From assembly GCA_024206335.1 (NCBI GenBank), contig JAAGZL010000300.1:1-41170 (forward strand): a stretch of 41,170 nucleotides of DNA, given 5' to 3'. Positions within the stretch are counted from its first letter, which is position 1, and every line of letters begins with the position of its first letter. Positions 20,124 to 29,284 of the stretch are shown here, one piece after another. The DNA is from Gammaproteobacteria bacterium. GTDB lineage: Bacteria; Pseudomonadota; Gammaproteobacteria; Chromatiales; Chromatiaceae. The notes under the pieces are model-generated. The model searched no databases. It saw only the letters and a program-made list of their open reading frames with translations, and was not told where the DNA came from. The translations under genes and the position numbers were made by a program.

Positions 20124-21269
20124 GCTACTTCCAAACTTCTGATCTAAGATGGCCACAACCCTGGCACAGGCCTTTCCATCACCATATGGATTATGTGCCT
20201 CAGACATCTCTTCATAGAGAGCATCATTGAAAAACAACTCCTCCACACTACTCACAATCGCCTGCTGATTGGTACCAACAAGTTTTACCGTGCCGGCCGC
20301 AACAGCCTCCGGCCTCTCAGTTACATCCCGCATTACCAATACCGGTTTACCCAGTGACGGCCCCTCCTCCTGGATGCCACCTGAGTCTGTCAGTATAAGG
20401 TCACATTGATCCATCATCCACACAAATGGGGCATACTCCTGAGGATCGATCAGATGCACATTGGGCAATCCCGCAAGCAGTTCATACACCGGTTGCTGAA
20501 CATTTGGGTTAAGATGTACCGGATACAGCAGGTCCCAATCCGCATGTCTGCTGGCAAGTTCACGTAGTGCCGAACAGAGATCTATAAAGCCCTGCCCAAA
20601 ATTCTCCCGACGGTGTCCGGTTATAAGGATCAGTTTCCTTGTGGGATCAACAATCCTGCCATGCAGTTGCTCCCCCAGAAGCTCACTCCAGTGCGCTGCA
20701 GAATAACCGGCAACCTTATCCCGCACCATAAGCAGCGCATCTATAACTGTATTTCCAGTTATGTAAATAGATTCCTGCGCAACACCTTCTCTGAGCAGGT
20801 TGTCTGCAGCCCCCTGGGTTGGGGCAAAATGCAGGCTAGCGAGTCTACCGGTAAGGGTGCGATTTGCCTCTTCCGGGAAAGGGGCTGCCAGATCACCAGT
20901 ACGCAATCCCGCCTCAACATGACCAATAGCTATGCCTGCATAGAAGGCTGCCAGCGCCGCAGTAAAGCAAGTAGTAGTGTCACCATGCACCAAAACCATA
21001 TCTGGCCGTTCCTGTCGCAGGACATCACGCAGGGATATGAGCGCCTTGGCGGTTATATCAAACAGATCCTGACCAGGCTGCATCAGATCCAGATCCTGAT
21101 CCGGCACTATTCCGAACAGCTCCAACACCTGATCCAGCATCTCCCGGTGCTGCGCCGTCACACACACCCTGGCCTCTATCCCTTCACACTGCATCAAAGC
21201 AATGACCACAGGTGCCATCTTGATGGCCTCAGGGCGGGTTCCAAATACAACCAGTACCTTTAAACTCAC
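20118..21269 (-). CDS. wecB: UDP-N-acetylglucosamine 2-epimerase (non-hydrolysing)
   Basis: WecB interconverts UDP-GlcNAc and UDP-ManNAc in the cytoplasm, supplying substrate for WecC. The 383 residues match the family. Motifs seen: [12 protein letters not shown] at the N-terminus, [44 protein letters not shown] near residue 215 and [17 protein letters not shown] near 290. The gene starts with a GTG that overlaps the wecC stop (GTGA), indicating translational coupling. Together with wecC it points to ManNAcA as one component of the polysaccharide. Confidence 0.95.
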   Translation of the reverse strand: MSLKVLVVFGTRPEAIKMAPVVIALMQCEGIEARVCVTAQHREMLDQVLELFGIVPDQDLDLMQPGQDLFDITAKALISLRDVLRQERPDMVLVHGDTTTCFTAALAAFYAGIAIGHVEAGLRTGDLAAPFPEEANRTLTGRLASLHFAPTQGAADNLLREGVAQESIYITGNTVIDALLMVRDKVAGYSAAHWSELLGEQLHGRIVDPTRKLILITGHRRENFGQGFIDLCSALRELASRHADWDLLYPVHLNPNVQQPVYELLAGLPNVHLIDPQEYAPFVWMMDQCDLILTDSGGIQEEGPSLGKPVLVMRDVTERPEAVAAGTVKLVGTNQQAIVSSVEELFFNDALYEEMSEAHNPYGDGKACARVVAILDQKFGSSL

Positions 21270-22474
21270 TTAATCACACCACGGGTATCTATCAGGATCA
21301 CCTCTTTCAGATCGGATGCCCGCAACCCATGAAACTGTTTATGGTCCACCAACAGCAGCAGTATATCAGATCTTTTAATTACATCCTGATAGGGCTGCAG
21401 ATCAAACTCAGCATGTGTGGAAATATTTGGTTCGGCTACCAGCATCTCTCCCAACTGCTCTTGCTGAATCTGTCTTACAATATGCAGGGCCGGTGATTCC
21501 CGCAGATCGTCCACATCGGCCTTAAACGCCAACCCCAGACACCCTATGACCGGACGTTTGAATTTTTTGGCGCTGGTCCTTACCTTCTCCACCACCCAAT
21601 CCGGCTTGGCATCATTTACCTTCCTGGCCATGCGAATCAGCCTGGCCGACTGCGGCGCGGCCGCAACGATAAACCATGGGTCAACCGCTATGCAGTGACC
21701 ACCCACACCAGGCCCCGGCTGCAGGATACTCACCCGCGGATGACGATTGGCCAGTTTAATCAACTCCCAGACGTTTATCTCCTGCTCATCACATATCAAT
21801 GACAGCTCGTTGGCGAAGGCTATATTCACATCCCGAAAGGCGTTTTCGGTCAACTTTGCCAACTCTGCCGTTCTGGCGTTGGTAGCTAATACTTCACCCC
21901 GTACAAAGCTGTGATAGAACTCCACGGCCTTGGCCGTAGACTTTTCATCTATCCCTCCAACTATACGGTCATTCTCAATCAGCTCTATAAGAATTCTACC
22001 TGGCAATACCCGTTCCGGACAGTGGGCAATAAATACCTCTTCACCAATCTTATGCCCAGCATCCGCCAGAATCCTGGCAACCACATTCTCAGTGGTCCCT
22101 ACCGGGCTGGTGGACTCCAGTATAACCAGATTACCCGGTTTTACATGGGGTGCAATCCTACGGGTAGCATCCTCTATGTAAGACAGATCTGGCTCATGAT
22201 CACCCTTGAATGGCGTGGGTACGGCCAGAATGAAGATATCCGCCGGCTCCGGCTCTATACCCGCACGGAGATTGCCGGAACCCACCGCAGATTTAACCAG
22301 AATATCCAGGTCTGGCTCTACTATATGGATCTTTCCTTGATTGATGGTATCAACCACCGACTGGGTTACGTCCACACCATGCACGCTGAAACCCTTGGTT
22401 CCGAGCAGTGAGGCGGTTGGCAGGCCGATATAGCCCAGGCCGACCACACATATTTTTTGTTGTTTGTTGGTCAC
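21266..22474 (-). CDS. wecC: UDP-N-acetyl-D-mannosamine dehydrogenase
   Basis: This NAD-dependent enzyme oxidises UDP-ManNAc twice to UDP-ManNAcA. The N-terminal Rossmann motif is [14 protein letters not shown]. The family motif [17 protein letters not shown] is near residue 210 and the catalytic Cys lies in [17 protein letters not shown]. The C-terminal UDP-binding domain holds [20 protein letters not shown]. The 402 residues fit WecC better than UDP-glucose dehydrogenase (Ugd), and the coupled wecB supports that. The start codon is GTG 22474. It begins after the manC remnant and heads the intact wecCB-xrtA run. Confidence 0.94.
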   Translation of the reverse strand: MTNKQQKICVVGLGYIGLPTASLLGTKGFSVHGVDVTQSVVDTINQGKIHIVEPDLDILVKSAVGSGNLRAGIEPEPADIFILAVPTPFKGDHEPDLSYIEDATRRIAPHVKPGNLVILESTSPVGTTENVVARILADAGHKIGEEVFIAHCPERVLPGRILIELIENDRIVGGIDEKSTAKAVEFYHSFVRGEVLATNARTAELAKLTENAFRDVNIAFANELSLICDEQEINVWELIKLANRHPRVSILQPGPGVGGHCIAVDPWFIVAAAPQSARLIRMARKVNDAKPDWVVEKVRTSAKKFKRPVIGCLGLAFKADVDDLRESPALHIVRQIQQEQLGEMLVAEPNISTHAEFDLQPYQDVIKRSDILLLLVDHKQFHGLRASDLKEVILIDTRGVIK

Positions 22475-22639
22475 GATTTCATCTTATTCCGTTACTGACT
22501 AGATTAATGATTCTGGCTACAGCCCCGTAACAGACTGACATCTGAACATCTTACCAGAGTGAAACACTTTTCTATCTCTACGCACATCAATAAATACTGC
22601 GCAATGATGCTGAAACACGCTAGATCAACTACTGTTACA

Positions 22640-23330
22640 TCAATCCCATGGTCTGCGATTGTAGACATCTTCAAACCTTACTATGTAATCCTCACCCAAA
22701 TAGCTACCGGACTGGATCTCTATGATCTCAAGCAGGATGCTACCCGGACCCTCCAATCTATGCCTGACGCCAAGAGGGATAAATGTGGACTCATTTTCAG
22801 TCAACAATATCTACTCTTCTCCACGGGTGATCATGACGGTACCTCTTACCACCATCCAGCGCTCCGCCCGGTAATGATGCATCTGGAGTGAAAAGGTGGC
22901 ACCAGGGGTAACGGTGATATGTTTTACCTGATAGCGCTCACCACTGCCAATGGGCTTAAACGTTCCACACAGACGGTGCACTCAGTTGTGAAATCGACAC
23001 CCTCCACGCTGTTGTGACTCAAGGTGAGTGATAACCTCTTTTACATCTTGGTACTCTCCTTGTTCACGACCAGAACCACATCTAGCATCTCCACAACTAC
23101 CAGGTTATCCACGCCTACCGCTGCCAGCAGACGACCCTCTGACAACAGGTAGTTGTCGTTACTGTTAAACGCAAACACATCACCTCACTGTCGGCCCGAA
23201 AAAAATCCCCATCCATTTTTCCATGCTCAAACACCTGTGTACAGGCGCTCAGGATATCCGGGCGAAAACGTTCTATCAGTTCCAGCCAGCGTGACGCCTT
23301 ATTATATAGTAAACCGCTGATTATTCGAGG
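22640..23330 (-). pseudogene. manC: Remnant of manC (mannose-1-phosphate guanylyltransferase / mannose-6-phosphate isomerase)
   Basis: Read on the minus strand, fragments in changing frames spell the C-terminal half of ManC. ASRWLELIERFRPDIL lies near 23290-23240, LLSEGRLLAAVGVDNLVVVE near 23150-23080, FKPIGSGERYQVKHITVTPG near 22960-22900 and MHHYRAERWMVVRGTVMITR near 22880-22820. Finally [20 protein letters not shown] and [17 protein letters not shown] run to a TGA at 22640. A TAG interrupts after TRGEE and at least two frameshifts separate the pieces. The first ~250 codons, which carry the nucleotidyltransferase active site, are missing; rfbB begins where they should be. GDP-mannose cannot be made by this copy. 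Confidence 0.9.
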
Positions 23331-23347
23331 CGGGCTGATTCAGTGCT

Positions 23348-24397
23348 TCAGGCACCATACTGCTGCTTATAATACTCCTTATAGCTGCCGTCCCTGATCC
23401 TGCTCCACCACGCCTCATTATCCAGATACCAGGCAACCGTCTGGCGTATGCCCGTTTCAAAGGTATATTCAGGACTCCACCCCAACTCTGTCATTATCTT
23501 GTTGGCATCTATTGCATAACGCTGATCATGTCCCGGTCGATCCCTGACGAAGGTGATCAACTCGCTCTTGGGTCGGTCACCAGGCCGCATCTCATCCAGG
23601 GTGGAACAGATCAGGCGCACGATATCGATGTTGGCCCACTCATTACAACCGCCGATATTGTAGGTTTCACCCACCCTTCCAGCATGCAGCACCCGATCAA
23701 TGCCACGACAGTGATCATCCACATGCAGCCAATCCCGAATATTCAGGCCATCTCCATACACCGGAAGCGGCTTCTCTTCCAGAGAGTTCATTACCACCAA
23801 CGGGATAAGTTTTTCCGGGAACTGATAGGGACCATAGTTATTGGAACAGTTGGTGGTCAGCACCGGCATACCATAGGTGTGAAAGTATGCCCGCACCAGA
23901 TGGTCGGAAGATGCCTTGGATGCGGCGTAGGGACTGTTGGGCGCAAAGGGTGTGGTCTCACTGAACGCCGGGGCATCCGCCATCAGAGAACCATACACCT
24001 CATCGGTCGACACATGCAGAAAGCGGCAAGCTTCCAGATCATCACCCCAGGCCCTGCGCGCAGACTCCAGCAGGGTGAAGGTGCCATGTATGTTTGTGGT
24101 GATAAACGCCTCAGGACCGGTGATGGACCTGTCCACATGGGATTCGGCAGCAAAATGGACCACATGGGTTATGCCTTCATCATGGAATAACTTTCGGATC
24201 AAATCCTGATCACATACATCACCATGCACGAAGCGGTAGTTTGCTGATTTATCTATACCCTGCAGGTTCTCCAGGTTACCGGCATAGGTAAGCGCATCCA
24301 GATTTATCACCCGATCTTCCGGGTGATTCTGCACCCAATGATGAACAAAATTTGTACCGATGAAACCGGCACCACCAGTTATCAGTAGTTTTTTCAT
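23348..24397 (-). CDS. rfbB: dTDP-glucose 4,6-dehydratase
   Basis: RfbB (RmlB) converts dTDP-glucose to dTDP-4-keto-6-deoxyglucose with bound NAD. It is an extended short-chain dehydrogenase: GGAGFIGTNFVHH near residue 8, the catalytic Thr-Asp-Glu in HVSTDEVYG near 135 and YAASKASSDH near 160. NNYGPYQFPEKLIPL and GDGLNIRDWLHVDDH follow. The start is ATG 24397 (MKKLLITGGAG); the longer frame begins at a GTG inside the rfbD remnant. About 349 residues, normal length, no disruption. The gene is intact although the next two steps toward rhamnose (rfbC, rfbD) are broken beside it. Confidence 0.95.
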   Translation of the reverse strand: MKKLLITGGAGFIGTNFVHHWVQNHPEDRVINLDALTYAGNLENLQGIDKSANYRFVHGDVCDQDLIRKLFHDEGITHVVHFAAESHVDRSITGPEAFITTNIHGTFTLLESARRAWGDDLEACRFLHVSTDEVYGSLMADAPAFSETTPFAPNSPYAASKASSDHLVRAYFHTYGMPVLTTNCSNNYGPYQFPEKLIPLVVMNSLEEKPLPVYGDGLNIRDWLHVDDHCRGIDRVLHAGRVGETYNIGGCNEWANIDIVRLICSTLDEMRPGDRPKSELITFVRDRPGHDQRYAIDANKIMTELGWSPEYTFETGIRQTVAWYLDNEAWWSRIRDGSYKEYYKQQYGA

Positions 24398-24705
24398 GTA
24401 GTCTTCCGCAGTTGCGTTAACATCTCCCACAAGCTCTCACGCCAGTGGGGGATATGGTAGTTCAGGGTAGCCCTGATCTTACGCTTACTCAGAACCGAGT
24501 ATGCGGGACGAGTGGCCATGGTCTTATAGTCACATGCAGGTATCGTCCTGACATACTTTGTCTGCACCTGGTAGCCAGGTTGCCTGGCAACGGTCACCAC
24601 CTCACTATACCCCCCTAGAGCGTTTGGTATACCCTCCTCTGAATATGGCTGTGACTGACGGCAATCGAAGATAAAATCAGTCGAGAGATGCAGCAACCCC
24701 TATAA
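24394..24705 (-). pseudogene. rfbD: Remnant of rfbD (dTDP-4-dehydrorhamnose reductase), internally deleted
   Basis: The fragment begins with LLHLSTDFIFD, the mid-protein motif of RfbD, and continues YSEEGIPNALGGYSE. It then jumps to C-terminal sequence: IPACDYKTMATRPAYSVLSK, IRATLNYHIPHWRESLWEML. Comparing with the ~290-residue family, about 95 N-terminal residues and roughly 120 internal residues (including the Tyr-x-x-x-Lys active site) are absent. The frame stays open over ~100 codons, which is why it can be mistaken for a small gene, but no reductase could be made. The left end overlaps the rfbB start region. Confidence 0.88.
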
Positions 24706-25131
24706 CTCTCTGCTCATCCTTTGGTGCATAAGAATATGTGCATTTATTTAGAAAACACGCATACTCACCAAGGACACAGAAGTCATAGGCGAAGCTTGGC
24801 GGAACATACCCAGCCTATTATTCTCCGGACTTAACTCAACTCCGACACACTAACCGTAGGTAGCAGAGCCACTACTGACATCCACGGAAACATCGTACAT
24901 CACTCCAGAGACCTTACGTACCAGTTTGCCTTGGGCCGTGTAAGCTGATAGTGCAACCCTCTAAAACCCCACGCTGCAAACGCAAATGGTTACCCTTAAC
25001 AAAGTGGATAGTGATGTCGTATACAGAATATTCTTAAGAATGCCTGGTTCCATGAAAAAACCACATTCATCGCCAAACAGATCTGATTCAACAATCAGCA
25101 CCACTTGGATCTAGAAAGGCAGCACTTTTAT
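24700..25131 (-). pseudogene. rfbC: Remnant of rfbC (dTDP-4-dehydrorhamnose 3,5-epimerase)
   Basis: Directly after rfbA the minus strand reads (ATA)KVLPF-stop-IQVVLIVESDLFGDECGFF. This is RfbC with its start codon changed from ATG to ATA and a TAG at codon 7. Further on come FVKGNHLRLQRGVLEG, then in another frame AQGKLVRKVSGVMYDVSVDV, a TAG, VGVELSPENNR, and finally FAYDFCVLGEYACFLNKCTY and SYAPKDEQ. These match the RfbC order (NHSRS-RGVLRGLHYQ, QGKLVRV, GFAHGFLVLSEYAEFLYKTT, YYAPEHE). Several frameshifts and two internal stops are present, and the last ~50 codons are lost at the junction with the rfbD remnant. Clearly dead. Confidence 0.9.
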
Positions 25132-26009
25132 GATCTACCCCCATCCTCTTCCAGAATATCCAGCAGATACTTGCCATAACCGTTGTTTGCCAGCGGTAGT
25201 GCCAACCGTTCTAATTGCCTGATATCAATAAATCCCTGACGATAGGCAATCTCTTCAATACAGGATATTTTCAACCCCTGACGTTGCTCTACTGTTTCCA
25301 CAAAAGCAGCCGCCTGCAACAAGGACTTATGGGTTCCGGTATCCAACCAGGCGGTGCCGCGCCCCAACACCTCAACGTGCAGCTGACCACGTTCAAGATA
25401 CCAGTTATTGACCTCAGTGATCTCCAATTCACCACGGGCAGATGGTTTCAGACCAGCCGCAATATCGGCCACCAGATTATTATAGAAATATAGCCCCGGC
25501 ACCGCATAGCGCGAACGCGGTTTTTTTGGCTTCTCCTCAATTGATACAGCCTTGCCGGCAGCATCAAATTCAACCACGCCATAACGCTCCGGGTCCTGCA
25601 CCCGATAGGCAAAAATAGTCGCCCCCTCGGTATGCTTCAGCGCATTCTCCAGATTCAAACCCATGCCATGCCCGTAAAATATATTATCCCCAAGAATCAG
25701 ACAGCACTCTGAGTCCTCGATAAACTCACGCCCGATGATAAAGGCCTGGGCCAAGCCTTCTGGTCTCGGTTGTTCGGCATATTCAAGCCTGATCCCAAGC
25801 TGACTACCATCTCCAAATAGCTCTCTGAACTGCGGTAGATCCTTTGGAGTAGAGATGATCAATATTTCCCGGATACCTGCCAACATAAGGGTGGACATTG
25901 GATAGTAGATCATGGGCTTGTCATAGACCGGCATCAACTGCTTGCTCACCGCCCTGGTCAATGGATAGAGACGAGTGCCTGAGCCTCCCGCCAGGATAAT
26001 ACCTTTCAC
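25128..26009 (-). CDS. rfbA: Glucose-1-phosphate thymidylyltransferase
   Basis: RfbA (RmlA) makes dTDP-glucose from dTTP and glucose-1-phosphate, the first step to dTDP-sugars. The 293 residues are the usual length. The nucleotidyltransferase signature [20 protein letters not shown] is at the N-terminus, followed by [17 protein letters not shown]. Further landmarks are [12 protein letters not shown] near residue 105, [11 protein letters not shown] near 160 and [12 protein letters not shown] near 220. The start is GTG 26009 (GTG AAA GGT). It is intact and precedes the dead rfbC; its stop overlaps the lost rfbC start. Confidence 0.95.
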   Translation of the reverse strand: MKGIILAGGSGTRLYPLTRAVSKQLMPVYDKPMIYYPMSTLMLAGIREILIISTPKDLPQFRELFGDGSQLGIRLEYAEQPRPEGLAQAFIIGREFIEDSECCLILGDNIFYGHGMGLNLENALKHTEGATIFAYRVQDPERYGVVEFDAAGKAVSIEEKPKKPRSRYAVPGLYFYNNLVADIAAGLKPSARGELEITEVNNWYLERGQLHVEVLGRGTAWLDTGTHKSLLQAAAFVETVEQRQGLKISCIEEIAYRQGFIDIRQLERLALPLANNGYGKYLLDILEEDGGRS

Positions 26010-26078
26010 AGTTGCACCACCATTATTGATCCATTAGGTCCAATTTTTCATGTGTGGCATATACATATGCTTAACATG

Positions 26079-27101
26079 TTATCCAAATCCATCAGGATTA
26101 GTTTTTTGCCAACGCCAAGTGTCTGCGCACATCTCCTCCAGGCCAAGTTCCGCTTTCCATCCCAACACGGATTCCGCCAGAGACGAGTCTGCATAACAGG
26201 CGGCTATATCACCACAACGACGATCTACAATCTGATATGGAACCTTGGTATCTGCTGCCATTTCAAATGCCGCCACCATCTCCAGGACACTATAACCACA
26301 ACCGGTACCAAGATTGAAAACATTCACACCATTGCTATTCACCATTTTGTCCAGGGCCATCAGATGCCCTCTGGCCAGATCCACCACGTGGATATAATCC
26401 CGCACCCCAGTGCCATCCACCGTGGGGTAGTCGTTACCAAACACAGACAATCTATCAAGCTTCCCTGATGCCACCTGAGCAATATATGGCATCAGGTTGT
26501 TGGGTATGCCGGCCGGGTCCTCCCCGAGCATGCCACTTGCATGGGCACCCACCGGATTAAAGTATCGCAACAGAGTTACATTCCATCTCTCATCTGACGC
26601 CCATAGATCCCTGAGTATCTCTTCAATCACCAGCTTTGATCTACCATACGGGTTGGTTGCAGACAGGGGAAAATCCTCTTTTATTGGCAGTGACGCTGGA
26701 TTCCCATACACCGTTGCCGAGGAGCTAAACACAATACTGAACACTTCATGTTCCTGCATTGCCTTACAAAGGTTGATGGTGCCACAGATGTTGTTCTGAT
26801 AATAAGCAATCGGTTGCTCCACAGACTCTCCCACCGCCTTCAATCCAGCAAAATGCACCACGGCAGATATTGAGTGTTCGGTAAAAACCCGTCTCAAGGC
26901 TGACATATCCTGGATATCTGCTTGGTAGAATTCAACGGATTTACCAGTAAGTTGCTCTATACGTTGCAACGATTGTTCGCTGCTGTTACACAGGTTATCA
27001 ACCACGACAATTTCATAACCTGCATTGAGCATCTCAACGCAGGTGTGGGAGCCAATAAAACCAGCCCCCCCAGTCAACATGACCTTCTGTTTTCTATTCA
27101 T
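26079..27101 (-). CDS. galE: UDP-glucose 4-epimerase
   Basis: GalE interconverts UDP-glucose and UDP-galactose (and sometimes the N-acetyl forms) using tightly bound NAD. It shows [20 protein letters not shown] at the N-terminus, the catalytic Ser in [11 protein letters not shown], the catalytic YGRSK near residue 150 and [12 protein letters not shown] near 178. [18 protein letters not shown] is near the C-terminus. The 340-residue length is typical. It provides galactose or GalNAc precursors to the polysaccharide. It is separated from the upstream ATPase gene by 330 non-coding bases and from rfbA by 70. Confidence 0.95.
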   Translation of the reverse strand: MNRKQKVMLTGGAGFIGSHTCVEMLNAGYEIVVVDNLCNSSEQSLQRIEQLTGKSVEFYQADIQDMSALRRVFTEHSISAVVHFAGLKAVGESVEQPIAYYQNNICGTINLCKAMQEHEVFSIVFSSSATVYGNPASLPIKEDFPLSATNPYGRSKLVIEEILRDLWASDERWNVTLLRYFNPVGAHASGMLGEDPAGIPNNLMPYIAQVASGKLDRLSVFGNDYPTVDGTGVRDYIHVVDLARGHLMALDKMVNSNGVNVFNLGTGCGYSVLEMVAAFEMAADTKVPYQIVDRRCGDIAACYADSSLAESVLGWKAELGLEEMCADTWRWQKTNPDGFG

Positions 27102-27432
27102 TCAGTTTCTACGCCTTCCATTGTGAAATTAAACATCAACTGCATCAATAGTACTTTTGGCAGCGTCCAGTAACTCCACCAACACCTAGTATTCTCTAGC
27201 CAATCCAAAAACCATGTATTTTTGAAATACTAATCTATTAACCAGACCACACCATATGAAAAGTTCAGCCAATAGATCTACAGACTGTTCGAAAAGTTTG
27301 GGTCTGCCTTGATTGCCAAAAAACTAGCCTGAATAATTTTGTCTATGATTGTTTAGTATATTTCTATAATCATCTATGTGAGGGGTTTTAGAGGTCCATT
27401 TTTTTCAGATGTGCAGAGACCATCTAAACAGA
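27102..27432. other. Non-coding gap between the secretion ATPase and galE
   Basis: These 331 AT-rich bases contain no gene that I can read on either strand. Two stretches look like possible remains of mobile-element ends: CAGACTGTTCGAAAAGTT near 27281 and GGTCTCTGCACATCTG on the minus strand near 27420. An imperfect palindrome (ATGATT ... AATCAT) lies near 27343-27372. Other exosortase loci usually carry glycosyltransferases in this interval, so it may be a deletion scar. Confidence 0.35.
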
Positions 27433-28386
27433 TCAAAACAGAACAGTGTGCTCCTGTTTTTCCTGGAATATATCTTCCTCAATCAATATCGGCTTTACAT
27501 CTAAGCCAAGCTTTTCCTTAATCAACCTCCTGATTTTTTTTGCCTCTTCATCCTCCCCATTGCGCATGGGAAAGATACCAGTCTTCTGCTTATCTCTAAC
27601 CACATCGAGCACCAACTTCACATCAACATGAAGTTGCTCCTCAGCAAAGGCATACACCAGCGAAAAATCGCACAGTGTATTGATCAGGCGCGGTATACCA
27701 CGGCTATAATAATGAATCACCGCGCACGCAGCGTTATAAAAGATCCCGGGATCTCCACCAGCATGCTGAATACGGTACTTTATGTATTCGATGGTGCCCT
27801 GCAACTTTAGGCGTTTTATGTGGTAATCAACAGAAACCCTTTGTGCCAGCTGACGTAGCTCCTGCTTCCTCATAGTCTGCAATAGTTCAGGTTGCCCCAC
27901 CAGTACCAGTTGCAGCACAGTATGCTTACCGAAATTTATATTGGATAACATGCGCAACTCCTCCAGGGTTTCCACCCCGAAATTCTGCGCCTCATCGATA
28001 ACAAGCACCGTGCGTTTATTCTGCGCATATTGATCAATCAAAAAGTCACTGAATAGCTGATATAGCTCGGTCTTGGTTTTATTTTTATAATCCAACTCAA
28101 ACGCCATCGACACCCATTCCAAAAGCTCTCCAATTGCACTATGGGTATTAAAAATGAGGCCAACCGTAATATCTTCACCCAATCCAGCAAGAACATGATG
28201 GATCAATGTAGTCTTGCCTGCCCCGACCTCACCACTTATAACAGTGATTCCGGCCTCACTTCTAATCCCATAGTTAAGCATGGTCAACGCCATACGATGA
28301 CCCTTTCCCATATACAAAAATGATGGATCAGGCGTCAGAGAAAATGGACGTTCAGAAAAATTAAAGAACTCTTCATACATCTGCAT
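27433..28386 (-). CDS. XrtA-associated secretion ATPase (ExeA/GspA-like AAA protein)
   Basis: This is the AAA ATPase that accompanies exosortase A/EPS loci; it resembles the ExeA/GspA family, and its role in export is not established. The N-terminus MYEEFFNFSERPFSLTPDPS is the hallmark of the family. Walker A is SGEVGAGKTTLIHH near residue 52 and Walker B is RTVLVIDEAQNF near 130; VLVGQPELLQTM and QRVSVDYHIKRL follow. The RNA-like C-terminal stretch is charged (EEAKKIRRLIKEKLG). At 317 residues it is close to the PEP-CTERM-locus subfamily. Start at ATG 28386 or 28380. It follows the tyrosine kinase gene with only 4 bases between. Confidence 0.9.
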   Translation of the reverse strand: MQMYEEFFNFSERPFSLTPDPSFLYMGKGHRMALTMLNYGIRSEAGITVISGEVGAGKTTLIHHVLAGLGEDITVGLIFNTHSAIGELLEWVSMAFELDYKNKTKTELYQLFSDFLIDQYAQNKRTVLVIDEAQNFGVETLEELRMLSNINFGKHTVLQLVLVGQPELLQTMRKQELRQLAQRVSVDYHIKRLKLQGTIEYIKYRIQHAGGDPGIFYNAACAVIHYYSRGIPRLINTLCDFSLVYAFAEEQLHVDVKLVLDVVRDKQKTGIFPMRNGEDEEAKKIRRLIKEKLGLDVKPILIEEDIFQEKQEHTVLF

Positions 28387-28390
28387 ACTT

Positions 28391-29215
28391 CTAGTAGGAC
28401 GAATTTTTATACTGTCGGGCCTTATTATAGACCGTTCCCAGCAGGTTAGAATTTTCCAACAACTGCAGTGACTCTTTCACCTCAGTTGGTGTATTCACAC
28501 CCGCCTCAACCACCAACAGACTGGATTGGACCTTAGGCAGAAAGATCAGGGCATCATCTATATGCAGTAACGGCGGCAGATCAAAAATGATGATACGTGA
28601 AGTATAACGGTTGGTAATATCCTCCATCAGGTCCGCCATCATGGGGGTCGAAATAAGTTCTGACGAGTGTTGAATTTGATTACCTGAGGGCAGCAGAACC
28701 AAACGTTCAATCCCAGGATGAACCAGTAGAGATGAGATCTCCATATTACCTGCAAGATGGTCAGCCAGCCCATGCTCTGGCTCAAAACCAAAGTATTTAT
28801 GTATCGACGGCCTACGCAGATCCATATCCACCAGCAGCACTGTGTGATTGACCTCCAGTGACAGGCTCACCGCCAGATTAGCTGCAACCAGGGATTTACC
28901 GCTCTTTTCGCCCGGACTGGTTACAGCTAAAGTGTTAATATTCGCCTGTTCCATCTTGTGCCTAATCTTGGTACGCAACACTTTAAAGACATCAGCTTGG
29001 GGGTGATCTTTAATCCCGGCAACCAGGCGATTTTCCAGCATAGTGTTTGTGGATACTGTTAACGTCTTGGTACTAGAGTATGTAATTGCATCGTGACTAC
29101 AACACTCAGAATTAACCTCTTCAGCTCTACTAGGGGAGGCATCAGCTTGCACGCTGCCAGCAAGTTTGCGCCGCTGTTCTTCAGCCTTGTTCAGTGCCTG
29201 TTGAATTCTTTCCAT
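28391..29215 (-). CDS. Exopolysaccharide tyrosine autokinase (XrtA-associated, EpsG/CpsD-like)
   Basis: BY-kinases autophosphorylate on C-terminal tyrosines and work with a Wzz-like membrane partner to control polymer length. The P-loop is TSPGEKSGKSLVAANLA near residue 105, Walker A' is VLLVDMDLRRPSIHKYFG near 130, and Walker B is IIIFDLPPLLHIDDAL near 210. The first ~60 residues are charged and variable. The tail YNKARQYKNSSY holds three tyrosines, a short version of the usual Tyr cluster. The 274-residue length is normal for the cytoplasmic-only form. It is followed after 4 bases by the ATPase gene and preceded by its chain-length partner. Confidence 0.92.
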   Translation of the reverse strand: MERIQQALNKAEEQRRKLAGSVQADASPSRAEEVNSECCSHDAITYSSTKTLTVSTNTMLENRLVAGIKDHPQADVFKVLRTKIRHKMEQANINTLAVTSPGEKSGKSLVAANLAVSLSLEVNHTVLLVDMDLRRPSIHKYFGFEPEHGLADHLAGNMEISSLLVHPGIERLVLLPSGNQIQHSSELISTPMMADLMEDITNRYTSRIIIFDLPPLLHIDDALIFLPKVQSSLLVVEAGVNTPTEVKESLQLLENSNLLGTVYNKARQYKNSSY

Positions 29216-29284
29216 CTGGTTATCTCTATTTCTGAAAGAAAATGGTGTTTCTCAAATATAAACTCTAATTTCACTGCCCAACCC

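Noticed and set aside
22559-22891. Plus-strand 110-codon open frame
   Set aside because: It is antisense to the manC remnant, whose minus-strand fragments align clearly with ManC.
23348-24430. Upstream GTG start for rfbB at 24430
   Set aside because: It would add 11 residues not found in the family and lies inside the rfbD remnant; ATG 24397 gives the normal MKKLLITGGAG N-terminus.
24394-24696. A separate small functional gene in the RfbD remnant
   Set aside because: Its product is a splice of RfbD middle and C-terminal segments without cofactor or active-site regions.
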